DNA from: Brachybacterium ginsengisoli
Lineage (GTDB): Bacteria; Actinomycetota; Actinomycetes; Actinomycetales; Dermabacteraceae
Assembly (NCBI RefSeq): GCF_002407065.1
Contig: NZ_CP023564.1
Span: forward strand, 1,674,001 to 1,738,000
Length of the DNA stretch: 64,000 bases
Direction: 5' to 3'
Made by a program: the position numbers and the translations under genes. The notes beneath the pieces are model-generated. The model was not told where the DNA came from. It ran no database searches and saw only the letters and a program-made list of their open reading frames with translations. Numbering within the stretch: the first letter of the stretch is position 1; each line of letters begins with the position of its first letter. Below are positions 26,149-34,451 of the stretch, piece after piece.

Positions 26149-27423
26149 ATGGAGAACGATGTGACCACCGCCGTCCTCGCCGCCGCGCGCTCCGCGAAGG
26201 ACGCCCAGCCGTCCCTCGCGCGCCTGCACCGCGGGGACAAGGACCGCCTGCTCCTGGCGATGGCCGATGCCCTCGTGGAGCGTGCCGACGAGGTCGTCGA
26301 GGCCAATGCCCGCGATCTCGCGGCCGCCGACGCCGCCGGCATCGACGCCGGGCTGCGGGACCGGCTCGCCCTGGACCTCGAGCGCGTCACCGCCGTCGCC
26401 CGGCAGCTCCGCGATGCGGCCGCCCTGCCCGACCCCGTCGGCGAGGTGATCCGCGGCTCCGTACTGGAGAACGGCCTGGAGCTGCGCGAGGTGCGGGTTC
26501 CGATGGGCGTGATCGGCATGGTCTACGAGGCACGTCCGAACGTGACCGTCGACGCCGCGGGCCTCTCGCTCAAGGCCGGCAGCGCCGTGGTGCTCCGCGG
26601 CGGATCCGCGGCGCTGCACTCCAACACCGCGATCATCGGCGTGCTGCGATCGGTGCTGGCGGCCCATGACCTGCCCGAGGATCTCGTGGTCGGGATCGAC
26701 GAGCACGGCCGGGAGGGCGTGGACGTGCTGATGCGCGCCCGCGGCCTGGTGGACGTGCTGATCCCGCGCGGGGGCGCTGGCCTGATCCGCCGGGTGGTCG
26801 AGAACTCGCTGGTCCCCGTCATCGAGACGGGCACCGGGAAGACCCACGTGCTGGTCGATGCGAGCGCCGATCTCGACCAGGCCGTGGACATCGTCGCCAA
26901 CGCCAAGCTGCAGCGCATCGGGGTGTGCAACGCCCTGGAGACCCTGCTGGTCCATCGCGACATCGCCGAGGAGGCGCTGGCGCGGGTCGTCGTGCCGCTC
27001 GTGGAGGCCGGGGTGCGCCTGCACGCCGACGAGACCTCCGCGCGGCTGCTGGAGGGGACCGGCGCCGAGGTGGTCCCGGCCACCGCGGAGGACTGGGACA
27101 CCGAGTACCTCGCCCTCGAGCTGGCGGTCGCGGTGGTCGAGGACCTCGACGCCGCCCTGGCCCACATCCGGGCCCACTCGACCGGACACACCGAGTCGAT
27201 CCTGACGCGTGACCTGCGCAGCCAGCAGCGGTTCCTCGCCGAGGTCGATTCCGCCGTGGTCATGGCCAACGCCTCGACGCGCTTCTCCGACGGCGGCGAG
27301 TTCGGCTTCGGGGCGGAGATCGGGATCTCCACCCAGAAGCTCCACGCCCGCGGCCCCATGGGGCTGCGGGAGATCACCACCAGCAAGTGGCTCGTGGTCG
27401 GGCAGGGCCACGTCAGGCCGTGA
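26149..27423 (+). CDS. proA: Glutamate-5-semialdehyde dehydrogenase (gamma-glutamyl phosphate reductase)
   Basis: Second enzyme of proline synthesis: NADPH-dependent reduction of gamma-glutamyl phosphate. The 424-aa ALDH-fold protein has PMGVIGMVYEARPNVTVDAAGLSLKAGSA split across its nucleotide-binding region, catalytic C260 in RIGVCNALETLL and the C-terminal ARGPMGLREITTSKW. No ribosome site precedes the ATG; a -10 hexamer 6 bases upstream points to a leaderless transcript. Confidence 0.96.
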   Translation: MENDVTTAVLAAARSAKDAQPSLARLHRGDKDRLLLAMADALVERADEVVEANARDLAAADAAGIDAGLRDRLALDLERVTAVARQLRDAAALPDPVGEVIRGSVLENGLELREVRVPMGVIGMVYEARPNVTVDAAGLSLKAGSAVVLRGGSAALHSNTAIIGVLRSVLAAHDLPEDLVVGIDEHGREGVDVLMRARGLVDVLIPRGGAGLIRRVVENSLVPVIETGTGKTHVLVDASADLDQAVDIVANAKLQRIGVCNALETLLVHRDIAEEALARVVVPLVEAGVRLHADETSARLLEGTGAEVVPATAEDWDTEYLALELAVAVVEDLDAALAHIRAHSTGHTESILTRDLRSQQRFLAEVDSAVVMANASTRFSDGGEFGFGAEIGISTQKLHARGPMGLREITTSKWLVVGQGHVRP

Positions 27424-27512
27424 ACCGGCTCCCATCGCGCGCGTCACGAGTCTGAGCCGACGCGTCCCTGTGGGATGATGGCCCGGTCACCCGTCGAAAG
27501 GCCAGCACCACC

Positions 27513-27701
27513 ATGATCGATCAGCTCATGATCCTCGCCGAGTCCGGCGCGCACGCGAGCGAAGGGCTCAGCGCCCCGACCGTCGGCATCGGCGTCTTCA
27601 TCATCCTGCTCGTGCTGCTGGGCCTGACCTGGCTCACCGGCGGCGCGCACCACCGCAGCCTGGACAAGAGGACGAAGAACTCCTCCGACTCCGACCACTG
27701 A
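27513..27701 (+). CDS. Small single-pass membrane protein
   Basis: A 62-aa protein with one hydrophobic helix at about residues 24-42 ([18 protein letters not shown]) and a basic/polar C-terminal tail. The orientation is probably N-out, C-in by the positive-inside rule. A small membrane protein at this spot between proA and nadD recurs in actinobacteria, but I know of no function. GAAAGG lies 11 bases before the ATG. It ends 5 bases before the nadD GTG. Confidence 0.75.
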   Translation: MIDQLMILAESGAHASEGLSAPTVGIGVFIILLVLLGLTWLTGGAHHRSLDKRTKNSSDSDH

Positions 27702-27706
27702 CCCTC

Positions 27707-28312
27707 GTGGAGCAGCAGCGACGACGGATCGGCGTGATGGGCGGGACCTTCGATCCCATCCATCACGGCCACCTCGTCGCCGCGAGCGAGGTGCAGAGCG
27801 TCTTCGGTCTGGACGAGGTCGTCTTCGTCCCCACGGGGCGGCCCTGGCAGAAGGCCGAGCAGGAGATCTCCGATCCCGAGCACCGCTATCTGATGACGGT
27901 GGTCGCCACCGCCGCGAACCCCGTCTTCACGGTCTCGCGCGTGGACGTCGACCGTCCCGGCGCCACCTACACCAGCGACACGCTCCGCGACCTCCATCGC
28001 GAGCACCCGGACGCCGACCTCTTCTTCATCACCGGTGCGGATGCCCTCCAGAACATCCTCACCTGGAAGGACACCGAGGAGATCTTCGAGCTCGCGCACT
28101 TCGTCGGGGTCACGCGCCCCGGGCATGAACTGGACACCTCGGGCCTGCCCGAGGACGGGGTCACCCTCATCGAGGTCCCGGCGATGGCGATCAGCTCGAC
28201 CGACTGCCGCACCCGCGTCGCCGCCGGTGCCCCCGTGTGGTACCTGGTCCCGGACGGGGTCGTCCAATACATCAACAAGTACGCCCTCTACACAGGAGGT
28301 GACGGCCGATGA
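27707..28312 (+). CDS. nadD: Nicotinate-nucleotide adenylyltransferase
   Basis: Converts nicotinate mononucleotide to deamido-NAD. The 201-aa protein shows [18 protein letters not shown] (nucleotide-binding HxGH), [15 protein letters not shown] and [11 protein letters not shown] (ISSTxxR), all diagnostic. The GTG at 27707 has no clear ribosome site, so translation probably depends on coupling to the preceding small gene, which stops 5 bases earlier. It overlaps the next gene by ATGA. Confidence 0.96.
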   Translation: MEQQRRRIGVMGGTFDPIHHGHLVAASEVQSVFGLDEVVFVPTGRPWQKAEQEISDPEHRYLMTVVATAANPVFTVSRVDVDRPGATYTSDTLRDLHREHPDADLFFITGADALQNILTWKDTEEIFELAHFVGVTRPGHELDTSGLPEDGVTLIEVPAMAISSTDCRTRVAAGAPVWYLVPDGVVQYINKYALYTGGDGR

Positions 28313-28857
28313 CCGAGCCCGAGACCACCCCGCGCCGCGGACGCCGAGCCCGCGCGCTGAGCCCCGAGGAGCAGGCCGAGCTCGAGGTCCGCGCCGCCGC
28401 GGAGTCCTCCGGCGAGCCGTCGTCGGCCCCGGCGATGCGCGGCGCGGTCGCCCCGCCCACGGCCGACGCCCCCGTGCCGACACTGCGCAAGTTCGGTCGT
28501 CGCGCCCGGATCATCGAGCTCAGCGAGCAGCCGGAGGCGGCACCCGCCGCCGAGGAGGCCTCGGTCGCGACGATCACCCGTGATCATGACGGCGTCGAGC
28601 TCGGCGAGCTCTCGGTCACCGAGGCTCCCGAGCCGCGGCCCGCTCCGCGCTTCGACGGCAAGGTGCTCCACCGGCCCGAGACCAGCGGCGGGCGCCTGCT
28701 GCCGTGGCTGGTGTGGGCCGTCATCGCGATCGCCCTCGTGGTGCTCGTGGTCCTTCTCCTGACCGGGGTCCTCGGCCCCGACGCGGCCTCGGCCGCGGCG
28801 TCCGCCCTGCCGGACGCCTCCCTCTCCCATCCCCTCCTGGAGGTACCCCTCGCGTGA
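28309..28857 (+). CDS. Membrane-anchored hypothetical protein
   Basis: A 182-aa protein not recognised as a named family. Residues 1-120 are charged and low-complexity ([30 protein letters not shown]). A single transmembrane helix follows (about 130-152, [19 protein letters not shown]) with a short alanine/serine-rich outer end. The hydrophilic part is predicted cytoplasmic. It sits between nadD and rsfS with 4-base overlaps on both sides, a position where actinobacteria often have a variable membrane gene. A clean GGAGGTGA ribosome site precedes it. Confidence 0.75.
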   Translation: MTEPETTPRRGRRARALSPEEQAELEVRAAAESSGEPSSAPAMRGAVAPPTADAPVPTLRKFGRRARIIELSEQPEAAPAAEEASVATITRDHDGVELGELSVTEAPEPRPAPRFDGKVLHRPETSGGRLLPWLVWAVIAIALVVLVVLLLTGVLGPDAASAAASALPDASLSHPLLEVPLA

Positions 28858-29231
28858 GCGCTCCTGAAGAATCCCTCGACCTCGCCCGGGTGGCCGGCCG
28901 GGCCGCCGCCGACAAGCTCGCCGAGGAGGTGATCGCGCTCGACGTCTCCGAGCTGGTCGTGATCACCGACGTCTTCCTCGTGTGCAGCGGCGATTCCGAG
29001 CGGCAGGTCTCCGCGATCGTCGGCGGCATCGAGGAGGCGCTCCTGAAGGAGCGTCGCCGCAAGCCGCTGCGTCGTGAAGGCGAGCGGGACGCGCGCTGGG
29101 TGCTGCTCGACTACGGCGACATCGTCGTGCACGTCCAGCACGCCGAGGACCGCGCCTACTACGCCCTCGAGCGGCTGTGGCGCGACGCCCCCGTGATCGA
29201 CCTGCAGATCGACGAGGACCGCTCGGCGTGA
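28854..29231 (+). CDS. rsfS: Ribosome silencing factor RsfS
   Basis: RsfS binds L14 and blocks subunit joining when nutrients are low. The 125-aa protein has the DUF143 pattern: AADKLAEEVIALDVSELVVITDVFLVCSGDSERQ read in two parts, then HRREGERDARWVLLDYGDIVVHV-type motif and YYALERLW. The GTG at 28854 overlaps the previous stop (GTGA); an earlier frame lies inside the upstream gene. It overlaps the phosphatase gene by GTGA. Confidence 0.95.
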   Translation: MSAPEESLDLARVAGRAAADKLAEEVIALDVSELVVITDVFLVCSGDSERQVSAIVGGIEEALLKERRRKPLRREGERDARWVLLDYGDIVVHVQHAEDRAYYALERLWRDAPVIDLQIDEDRSA

Positions 29232-29860
29232 GAGGCCCGCGCACGCGCCTCGTGCTGGTGCGACACGGACAGACCGACTTCAATCGGGAGGGCCGCCTCC
29301 AGGGCCAGGTCGACATCCCGCTGAACGCCACCGGCGTCCAGCAGGCGCAGTCCCTGGCCCCGTTGGTCGCGGCCGCGCCGCCGGACGTCCTGGTGGCGTC
29401 CCCGCTCGAGCGCGCTCGGGAGACCGCGCGCCTGCTCAGCGTCGACACCGAGCTCGAGGTCCGGACCGATGCGGCCTTCCTCGAGCGCAGCTTCGGGCAG
29501 TGGGAGGGGCTCCGCGGCGAGGAGATCCGCCAGCGCTGGCCGGAGCAGCACGCCGACTGGCGCGCGCACCGTCCGGTGCTCGGGCTCGACGTCGAGGACC
29601 GCCCCGAGGTGGGGGAGCGGGTCGCCGCCGCCTGCCGCACCCTCGTGGCCGATCACGTCGGAGGGACCGTCATGGTCGTCGCCCACGGGGCCGCCATCAC
29701 CCTCGGGATCACGGCCCTGCTCGGGCTGGACACCAACGAGTACCGCGGCCTCGCAGGGCTCGAGAACTGCCACCGATCGGTGCTCGAGCCGCTCTCCGGT
29801 GAGGGGGCGAACGGCCTGATGAGGTTGGTGTCACACAACCTCCCTCCCGATTTCCTCTGA
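29228..29860 (+). CDS. Histidine phosphatase (phosphoglycerate mutase-like) family protein
   Basis: A 210-aa member of the histidine phosphatase superfamily. LVRHGQTDFNREGRLQG carries the phospho-accepting His, R in ASPLERARETA and E in LERSFGQWEG, and the second His in VVAHGAAI. The substrate is uncertain: cofactor-independent mutase-like, a phosphosugar or alpha-ribazole phosphate are all possible. It closes the nadD-rsfS cluster as in many actinobacteria. The GTG start overlaps rsfS by 4 bases. Confidence 0.9.
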   Translation: MRGPRTRLVLVRHGQTDFNREGRLQGQVDIPLNATGVQQAQSLAPLVAAAPPDVLVASPLERARETARLLSVDTELEVRTDAAFLERSFGQWEGLRGEEIRQRWPEQHADWRAHRPVLGLDVEDRPEVGERVAAACRTLVADHVGGTVMVVAHGAAITLGITALLGLDTNEYRGLAGLENCHRSVLEPLSGEGANGLMRLVSHNLPPDFL

Positions 29861-29874
29861 CCTCGGGGGACATG

Positions 29875-29880
29875 TAATAT
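29875..29880 (+). promoter_or_regulatory. Candidate -10 box of tRNA-Ala
   Basis: TAATAT, 33 bases before the mature tRNA 5' end and one of the most AT-rich hexamers nearby. A weak TTTCCT lies 18 bases upstream. Confidence 0.5.
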
Positions 29881-29913
29881 CGTCTCGTCGCCCCGAGGGG
29901 CGGCACCCGATAC

Positions 29914-29986
29914 GGGGCTATGGCGCAGTTGGTAGCGCGCTTCCATGGCATGGAAGAGGTCAGGGGTTCGAATCCCCTTAGCTCCA
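29914..29986 (+). tRNA. tRNA-Ala (anticodon GGC)
   Basis: A 73-base cloverleaf. Acceptor arms are GGGGCTA and TAGCTCC, with discriminator A29986. The D arm is GCGC/GCGC, and the anticodon stem CTTCC/GGAAG encloses loop ATGGCAT with anticodon GGC. The T arm is AGGGG-TTCGAAT-CCCCT. The 3' CCA is not encoded. A strong hairpin follows. Confidence 0.97.
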
Positions 29987-30014
29987 CTCGAGAAACCGTG
30001 AGACAGTGACTCGT

Positions 30015-30048
30015 CAGAAGGGCCCCACCGCGAGGTGGGGCCCTTCTG
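30015..30048 (+). terminator. Terminator hairpin after tRNA-Ala
   Basis: A perfect 15-bp stem from CAGAAGGGCCCCACC (30015-30029), GNRA-type loop GCGA, and its complement (30034-30048). There is almost no T-run, so it may also act bidirectionally for the convergent aldo/keto reductase gene. Confidence 0.75.
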
Positions 30049-30078
30049 CTGTCCGGTGGTGGTCCGGGACCGGGCCGC

Positions 30079-31083
30079 TCAGCGCTCGCTGTCCAGCTGG
30101 TCCATGAAGACGGTGGGGTAGCGGTCGCCCCGGGCGGCGCCGACGGGCAGGGCCTCATCGATGCGCGTCAGGTCCTCGGCGTCCAGGTGCACGGCCGTGC
30201 TGCCCAGCATCGAGGTCACCTGGTCCATCCGCCGCGCACCGACCAGCGGCACGATGTCCTCGCCCTGCGCGGCCACCCAGGCGATCGCGAGCTGCGCCAT
30301 CGAGGCGCCCTTCGCCTCCGCGAGGTCGCGGAGCTGATCGAGCAGCGCCTGGTTGTGGGCCAGGTTCTCGCCCTGGAAGCGCGGGAAGGCCTCGCGGGCG
30401 CCTCCGGAGCGCCCGGCGACCATCCCCTTGGCGAGGACGCCGTAGGCGGTGATTCCGATCCCCAGCTCGCGGCAGGTCTCCAGGATGCCGTTCGCCTCGA
30501 TGCCGCGGGTGAGCAGCGAGTACTCGATCTGCAGATCGCTGATCGGGGCGACCGCGGCGGCACGCCGGATGGTCTCGGCACCGACCTCGCTGAGCCCGAT
30601 GTGGCGCACGTATCCGGCCTCGACCTGCTCCTGGACCGCACCGATCGTCTCCTCGATCGGCACCTCCGGGTCGAGCCGCGCGGGACGGTAGACGTCGAGG
30701 TGGTCGACGTCGAGGCGTCGCAGCGAGTAGGCCAGCGAGGTCGCCACATGCTCCGGCCGGCCGTCGAAGCCCAGCGGCATGCCGGTCGGCGCGATGGTGG
30801 CACCGAACTTGACCGAGAGCACGGCGTCCTCGCGGGACCGCTCCCGCAGGGCGCGGCCGATGAGCATCTCGTTGTGGCCGGCGCCGTAGAAGTCGCCGGT
30901 GTCCAGGAGGGTGCCGCCGGCGTCGAGGTAGGCATGCAGCACGCGCAGGCTCTCCGCGTCGTCGGTCGGCCCGTAGGCGCCGGAGAGGCTCATCGCACCG
31001 AGGCCGGGGGAGGAGACCGACGGGCCGGTCCTCCCGAGACGTCGGGTGGCGGGGGCGGGGGCGGTGTGTTCTGTGGTGGTCAT
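30079..31083 (-). CDS. Aldo/keto reductase
   Basis: A 334-aa NADPH-dependent oxidoreductase of the AKR (beta/alpha)8-barrel. DTGDFYGAGHNE carries catalytic Asp and Tyr, and SVKFG the Lys. The usual His position reads DVYRPARLDPEVPIEETIGA, a pattern of one AKR subfamily. EYSLLTRGIE and VPLVGARRMDQV line the cofactor end. The substrate is unknown. ATG at 31083 chosen: CACGCT lies 7 bases before it. It is divergent from an MmyB-like regulator 101 bases away, its likely controller. Confidence 0.88.
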   Translation of the reverse strand: MTTTEHTAPAPATRRLGRTGPSVSSPGLGAMSLSGAYGPTDDAESLRVLHAYLDAGGTLLDTGDFYGAGHNEMLIGRALRERSREDAVLSVKFGATIAPTGMPLGFDGRPEHVATSLAYSLRRLDVDHLDVYRPARLDPEVPIEETIGAVQEQVEAGYVRHIGLSEVGAETIRRAAAVAPISDLQIEYSLLTRGIEANGILETCRELGIGITAYGVLAKGMVAGRSGGAREAFPRFQGENLAHNQALLDQLRDLAEAKGASMAQLAIAWVAAQGEDIVPLVGARRMDQVTSMLGSTAVHLDAEDLTRIDEALPVGAARGDRYPTVFMDQLDSER

Positions 31084-31090
31084 GGTGACC

Positions 31091-31096
31091 AGCGTG
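31091..31096 (-). promoter_or_regulatory. Leaderless -10 box of the aldo/keto reductase
   Basis: CACGCT, then 7 bases, then the ATG at 31083. Confidence 0.45.
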
Positions 31097-31172
31097 CGCG
31101 CCGAGCGCGCCGGGCACGAGGCCCGGTCGATCCGGGGAGAGGCCGTCCCTGGATGAGCGCCCGCCATGGGGG

Positions 31173-31178
31173 CAGGAT
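31173..31178 (+). promoter_or_regulatory. Leaderless -10 box of the MmyB-like regulator
   Basis: CAGGAT, then 6 bases, then the ATG at 31185. Confidence 0.5.
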
Positions 31179-31184
31179 GGGGAG

Positions 31185-32024
31185 ATGATCGATCGTGAGG
31201 GCCTGGCCGACTTCCTGCGCCGACGGCGGGAGCAGCTGCGCCCGGTGGACGCGGGGCTGCCCGTGGGGGCGCGGCGGCGCACGCCCGGGCTGCGCCGGGA
31301 GGAGGTGGCGATGCTCGCCGGCGTCTCGGTGGACCACTACACGCGCCTCGAGCAGGGGCGCGGCTCCGCGCCCTCGGCCGGCGTGGTGACCGCGATCGCC
31401 CAGGCCCTGCACTGCGACCAGGACCAGCGGGACCACCTGCTGCGGCTCAGCGGGTACACGCCCCCGCCGCACCGGGCCGGATGCCACGTGCGGCCGGGTC
31501 TGATCGCCCTGGGCAACCGCCTCACCGACGTGCCCGTCCTGATCCTCAGCGACCTGGGCGAGGTGCTCTGGGCCAATCCGCTCGGCCAGGCGCTGATCGG
31601 CGGGATGCTGGGCGAGACCTCCAGGGAGAGGAACATCCTCTGGCACTGGTTCACCGAGCCGTCGGCGCGCCCCATGCCCCGCGAGCACTGGGAGAGGATC
31701 TCCGCCGCGCACGTGAGCGATCTGCGGGCGGCGTTCACGCGTCGTGGCGGGGATGCCGAGGTGACGGCTCTGGTCGACGAGCTCACGTCGCGCAGCGGGG
31801 AGTTCGCCGGTCTGTGGGAGCTGCACGAGGTCTCCCGGCGTCACAGCGATCAGAAGGTGGTGCTGCATCCCGAGGTGGGGGCCGTCGAGCTGCGCTGCGA
31901 GGTGCTGCTCACTCCGGACGAGGACGTGGCGATGCACGCCTTCTTCCCGCGCGAGGGGACGGATGCCGCGGAGAAGCTCGAGCTGCTGGGCGTCGTCGGC
32001 ACGCAGGTGATGCGGAGCCGCTGA
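31185..32024 (+). CDS. XRE family regulator with MmyB-like ligand domain
   Basis: A 279-aa DNA-binding protein. The N-terminal Cro/CI helix-turn-helix (about residues 10-75) contains TPGLRREEVAMLAGVSVDHYTRLEQGRG, with the TPGLRREEVA core typical of this actinobacterial family. Residues about 105-275 form the MmyB-like PAS-type ligand domain (ILSDLGEVLWANPL). These regulators usually control a divergent oxidoreductase, here the aldo/keto reductase. The inducer is unknown. Confidence 0.9.
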   Translation: MIDREGLADFLRRRREQLRPVDAGLPVGARRRTPGLRREEVAMLAGVSVDHYTRLEQGRGSAPSAGVVTAIAQALHCDQDQRDHLLRLSGYTPPPHRAGCHVRPGLIALGNRLTDVPVLILSDLGEVLWANPLGQALIGGMLGETSRERNILWHWFTEPSARPMPREHWERISAAHVSDLRAAFTRRGGDAEVTALVDELTSRSGEFAGLWELHEVSRRHSDQKVVLHPEVGAVELRCEVLLTPDEDVAMHAFFPREGTDAAEKLELLGVVGTQVMRSR

Positions 32025-32039
32025 CGTGCTGCACCGAGC

Positions 32040-33056
32040 TCAGAGATCCCGCGCGAGCCGTTCGACCACGTCCGCGGCCGGACCCTCGGGCGCGCTGCGC
32101 CAGCCGGTGCCGGCCCACAGGTGCAGCCGCTGTGCATCACCGGCCGCTCCCGCGGTCCGGCGCAGCTCGCGCGTGAGGTGGTGGACCTGCGGGTAGCCGG
32201 TGGGTGCTGTGGCGTGGTGGCGCTCCGCGAAGCTGTTGCGCAGGGACCGGGCGGGCCGGCCGGTGAACGCTCGGGTCAGGATGGTCTCCGAGAAGGAGTC
32301 GTCGGCGAGCGCCGCACGGTGGGTGGGGGAGGTGCCGGCCTCGTCGGTGCGCAGCAGCAGGGTGCCGACGGCCACGGACTGCGCTCCCGCCGCGAGGAGG
32401 CGCGAGACCGCCTCCGGGCCGTCGACGCCTCCGGCTCCGACCACCGGGAGATTCACCGCGGCGAGCACCTCGCGGACCAGATGCCCGGTGGCCACCGGCT
32501 CCGGCAGGCGCGAGGGGTCATGGGTGGCGCTGTGACCGCCCGCGCTCGGGCCCTGCACCACGAGGCCGTCCACGCCGACCTCCCGGGCCGCGCGGGCCTC
32601 CTCGGCGCCGGTGACGCTCGCGAGCACCGTCGACCCCGCCGCCTGCAGCGCGGCCACGTCCGCCGCGGCGGGGAGACCGAAGGTGAAGGACACCACCGGG
32701 ACCGGGTCCTCGAGGAGCAGCGCGAGCTTCTCCGGGAAGCGGTCGTCGTCCCGGACGGGGGCCGGGTCCAGCTCGACGCCCAGGGCGGCCGCGTCCTCGG
32801 CGAGCTCCTCGGCGTAGGCCGCGAGGTCCTCCGCCGCGAGGTCCCAGGGCGGGAGCACGAAGAGGTTCACGCCGACGTCGACGCCGAGCGTCCGGGACCG
32901 TGCGATCTGCTCCGCGAGCGCGTCGGGGGTGAGGTTGCCGCCCGCGAGGAAGGGGAAGGCACCGGCCGCGGAGACGGCGCGCGCCAGCTCGGGCGTGGAC
33001 GGGCCGCCGGCCATCGGTGCGGCGACCAGGGGCAGCGAGGAGTCCAGGAGGCGCAT
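32040..33056 (-). CDS. Nitronate monooxygenase family flavoprotein
   Basis: A 338-aa FMN-dependent TIM-barrel enzyme of the NMO / 2-nitropropane dioxygenase type. PLVAAPMAGGPSTPELA is the N-terminal barrel motif, GPSAGGHSAT contains the proposed catalytic His, and VVGAGGVDGPEAVSRLLAAGA binds phosphate of FMN. Members detoxify nitronates such as propionate-3-nitronate; related proteins have other oxidase roles. GAGGAT lies 6 bases before the ATG. Its stop is 15 bases from that of the MmyB regulator. Confidence 0.88.
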   Translation of the reverse strand: MRLLDSSLPLVAAPMAGGPSTPELARAVSAAGAFPFLAGGNLTPDALAEQIARSRTLGVDVGVNLFVLPPWDLAAEDLAAYAEELAEDAAALGVELDPAPVRDDDRFPEKLALLLEDPVPVVSFTFGLPAAADVAALQAAGSTVLASVTGAEEARAAREVGVDGLVVQGPSAGGHSATHDPSRLPEPVATGHLVREVLAAVNLPVVGAGGVDGPEAVSRLLAAGAQSVAVGTLLLRTDEAGTSPTHRAALADDSFSETILTRAFTGRPARSLRNSFAERHHATAPTGYPQVHHLTRELRRTAGAAGDAQRLHLWAGTGWRSAPEGPAADVVERLARDL

Positions 33057-33062
33057 GCCTCG

Positions 33063-33068
33063 ATCCTC
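33063..33068 (-). promoter_or_regulatory. Leaderless -10 box of the nitronate monooxygenase
   Basis: GAGGAT, then 6 bases, then the ATG at 33056. Confidence 0.4.
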
Positions 33069-33083
33069 GCACGGGGCGGTTCG

Positions 33084-33557
33084 TCAGCTCCTGTGCTCGG
33101 CCTCGAGAACCACGAGCGCGCGATCCATGTGATGCAGGACCCGCAGGGTGGCCTCGACCTCGGCCGCGGTGATCCCTCCGCCCACCCGTCCCAGGAGCTC
33201 GTGCTCGCGATCCGTCACCGCATCGATCACCTTCCGGCCCCGGGAGGTCAGATGCACGAGGGACGAGCGGCGATGGGACGGGTTCTCCCGGAGCTCCACC
33301 AGGCCGGCCTCCCGCGCCTCGTGCACCATCCGCTGGACGAACTGCCGGCTGAGATCCTGAGCCCTCGCCAGCTGGGGCACCGTGAGGTCCTCTCCGCGGC
33401 GGAGCTGGTCCAGGACGTTGCGCACCCCGACGCTCAGACCGCTGAGCTGCTCGTCGAGCTCGACCCGACGCGCCACCCGCCGGTACACGGGGCCGAGGGC
33501 GACATAGACCTCGGCGAGGCCGTCAGCGAGAAGGTCGGGGTCGAGCGGTCGGTTCAT
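33084..33557 (-). CDS. MarR family transcriptional regulator
   Basis: A 157-aa winged-helix repressor. The recognition region GEDLTVPQLARAQDLSRQFVQRMVHEA and wing ENPSHRRSSLVHLTSRGRKV are standard MarR features. MarR proteins bind inverted repeats as dimers and release on small-molecule binding. Two 19-bp inverted repeats lie in the 57 bases between this gene and the divergent hydrolase, so it probably represses both. Its own -10 CATACT lies 6 bases before the ATG and overlaps the first repeat. Confidence 0.9.
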   Translation of the reverse strand: MNRPLDPDLLADGLAEVYVALGPVYRRVARRVELDEQLSGLSVGVRNVLDQLRRGEDLTVPQLARAQDLSRQFVQRMVHEAREAGLVELRENPSHRRSSLVHLTSRGRKVIDAVTDREHELLGRVGGGITAAEVEATLRVLHHMDRALVVLEAEHRS

Positions 33558-33563
33558 CCGGCC

Positions 33564-33569
33564 AGTATG
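33564..33569 (-). promoter_or_regulatory. Leaderless -10 box of the marR-type gene
   Basis: CATACT, then 6 bases, then the ATG at 33557. It overlaps operator 1. Confidence 0.5.
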
Positions 33570-33585
33570 ACACCGTGGTTGTCAT
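33567..33585. promoter_or_regulatory. MarR operator 1
   Basis: Inverted repeat ATGACACCGTGGTTGTCAT with 6-bp perfect arms (ATGACA/TGTCAT). It covers part of the -10 region of the marR-type gene. Confidence 0.7.
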
Positions 33586-33597
33586 ATGTGACGCGAC

Positions 33598-33616
33598 ATG
33601 ACACCCTGGTTGTCAT
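33598..33616. promoter_or_regulatory. MarR operator 2
   Basis: ATGACACCCTGGTTGTCAT, differing from operator 1 at one base, centred 31 bp away (three helical turns). It covers the hydrolase -10 (CACCCT, 33602-33607) and the first bases of its start codon. Confidence 0.7.
33602..33607 (+). promoter_or_regulatory. Leaderless -10 box of the hydrolase
   Basis: CACCCT, then 7 bases, then the ATG at 33615, inside operator 2. Confidence 0.4.
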
Positions 33617-34451
33617 GATCTCGACGACCCGGACTCTCGACCTCGCAGACCAGCGCATCACCTTCGTCGAGCACGGGTCGACCGCCGCCCCGGCACTCCT
33701 CCTGCTCCACGGCGGGGCCGTGGATCGGCGGATGTGGCACCGGCAGCTCGAGGCCTTCCCGAATCATCGTGTCCTGGCGGTGGATGCCCGCGGCCATGGA
33801 GGATCCTCCGATGCCGAGCGCCCGTATCGACTGTGCGACGACGTGGTCGCGCTGATGGACGAGCTGGAGATCGAGGAGGCCGTCCTCGTCGGCATCTCGA
33901 TGGGCGGCGGCACGGCGGTGGACGTCGCCCTGGAGCACCCCGGGCGTGCGAAGGCTCTCGTCGTGGGCGGGACCGGGACCAGCGAGCCGGAGTTCACCGA
34001 CCCCTGGGTGCTGCGCACCTTCGCCGACTGGAAGGCCGCCGAGCTGGGTGGTGACCTCGAGGCCTGGGTCGAGGTCTTCCAGCGCTTCACCGCCGGCCAG
34101 CACCGGGACCTCGCAGCCGTCGATCCCGAGGTCGTGCAGCTGATCGGCACGATGGCGCGCGACACCGTCTCCCAGCATCTGCGCCTCGGGGCCGACGGAC
34201 TCCCGCTGCCACCGCTCCCGCCCACGCCGGTCACCTCCACCTGGGAACGGCTGGGGCGGATCCGGATCCCCGTGCTCGCCGTCATCGGGGAGCATGACGG
34301 CGACGACCACCGGGAGATGGGGCGGCGTCTGGCGGCATCCGTCGCGGGCCCCTCGCGCGTCGTGGAGATCCCCGGTGCTGCGCACTACCCGAACCTCGAG
34401 CACCCCGTCGCGTTCAACCGCGCGGTGCAGTCGCTCCTCGACGAGAGCTGA
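33615..34451 (+). CDS. Alpha/beta hydrolase
   Basis: A 278-aa alpha/beta-hydrolase. LLLHGGAVDRRMWHRQL is the oxyanion-hole HG motif, GISMGGGTA the nucleophile elbow (Ser), and VIGEHDGDDH and GAAHYPNLEHP supply the Asp and His of the triad. The substrate is unknown; lactonases, esterases and haloperoxidase-like enzymes share this pattern. The ATG at 33615 sits within operator 2 of the divergent MarR gene. The 3' end overlaps the glycosylase gene on the other strand by 38 bases. Confidence 0.88.
   Translation: MISTTRTLDLADQRITFVEHGSTAAPALLLLHGGAVDRRMWHRQLEAFPNHRVLAVDARGHGGSSDAERPYRLCDDVVALMDELEIEEAVLVGISMGGGTAVDVALEHPGRAKALVVGGTGTSEPEFTDPWVLRTFADWKAAELGGDLEAWVEVFQRFTAGQHRDLAAVDPEVVQLIGTMARDTVSQHLRLGADGLPLPPLPPTPVTSTWERLGRIRIPVLAVIGEHDGDDHREMGRRLAASVAGPSRVVEIPGAAHYPNLEHPVAFNRAVQSLLDES

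Noticed and set aside
29914..34451. A genomic island inserted at tRNA-Ala
   Set aside because: No integrase and no direct repeat of the tRNA 3' end was seen downstream. Base composition looks ordinary.
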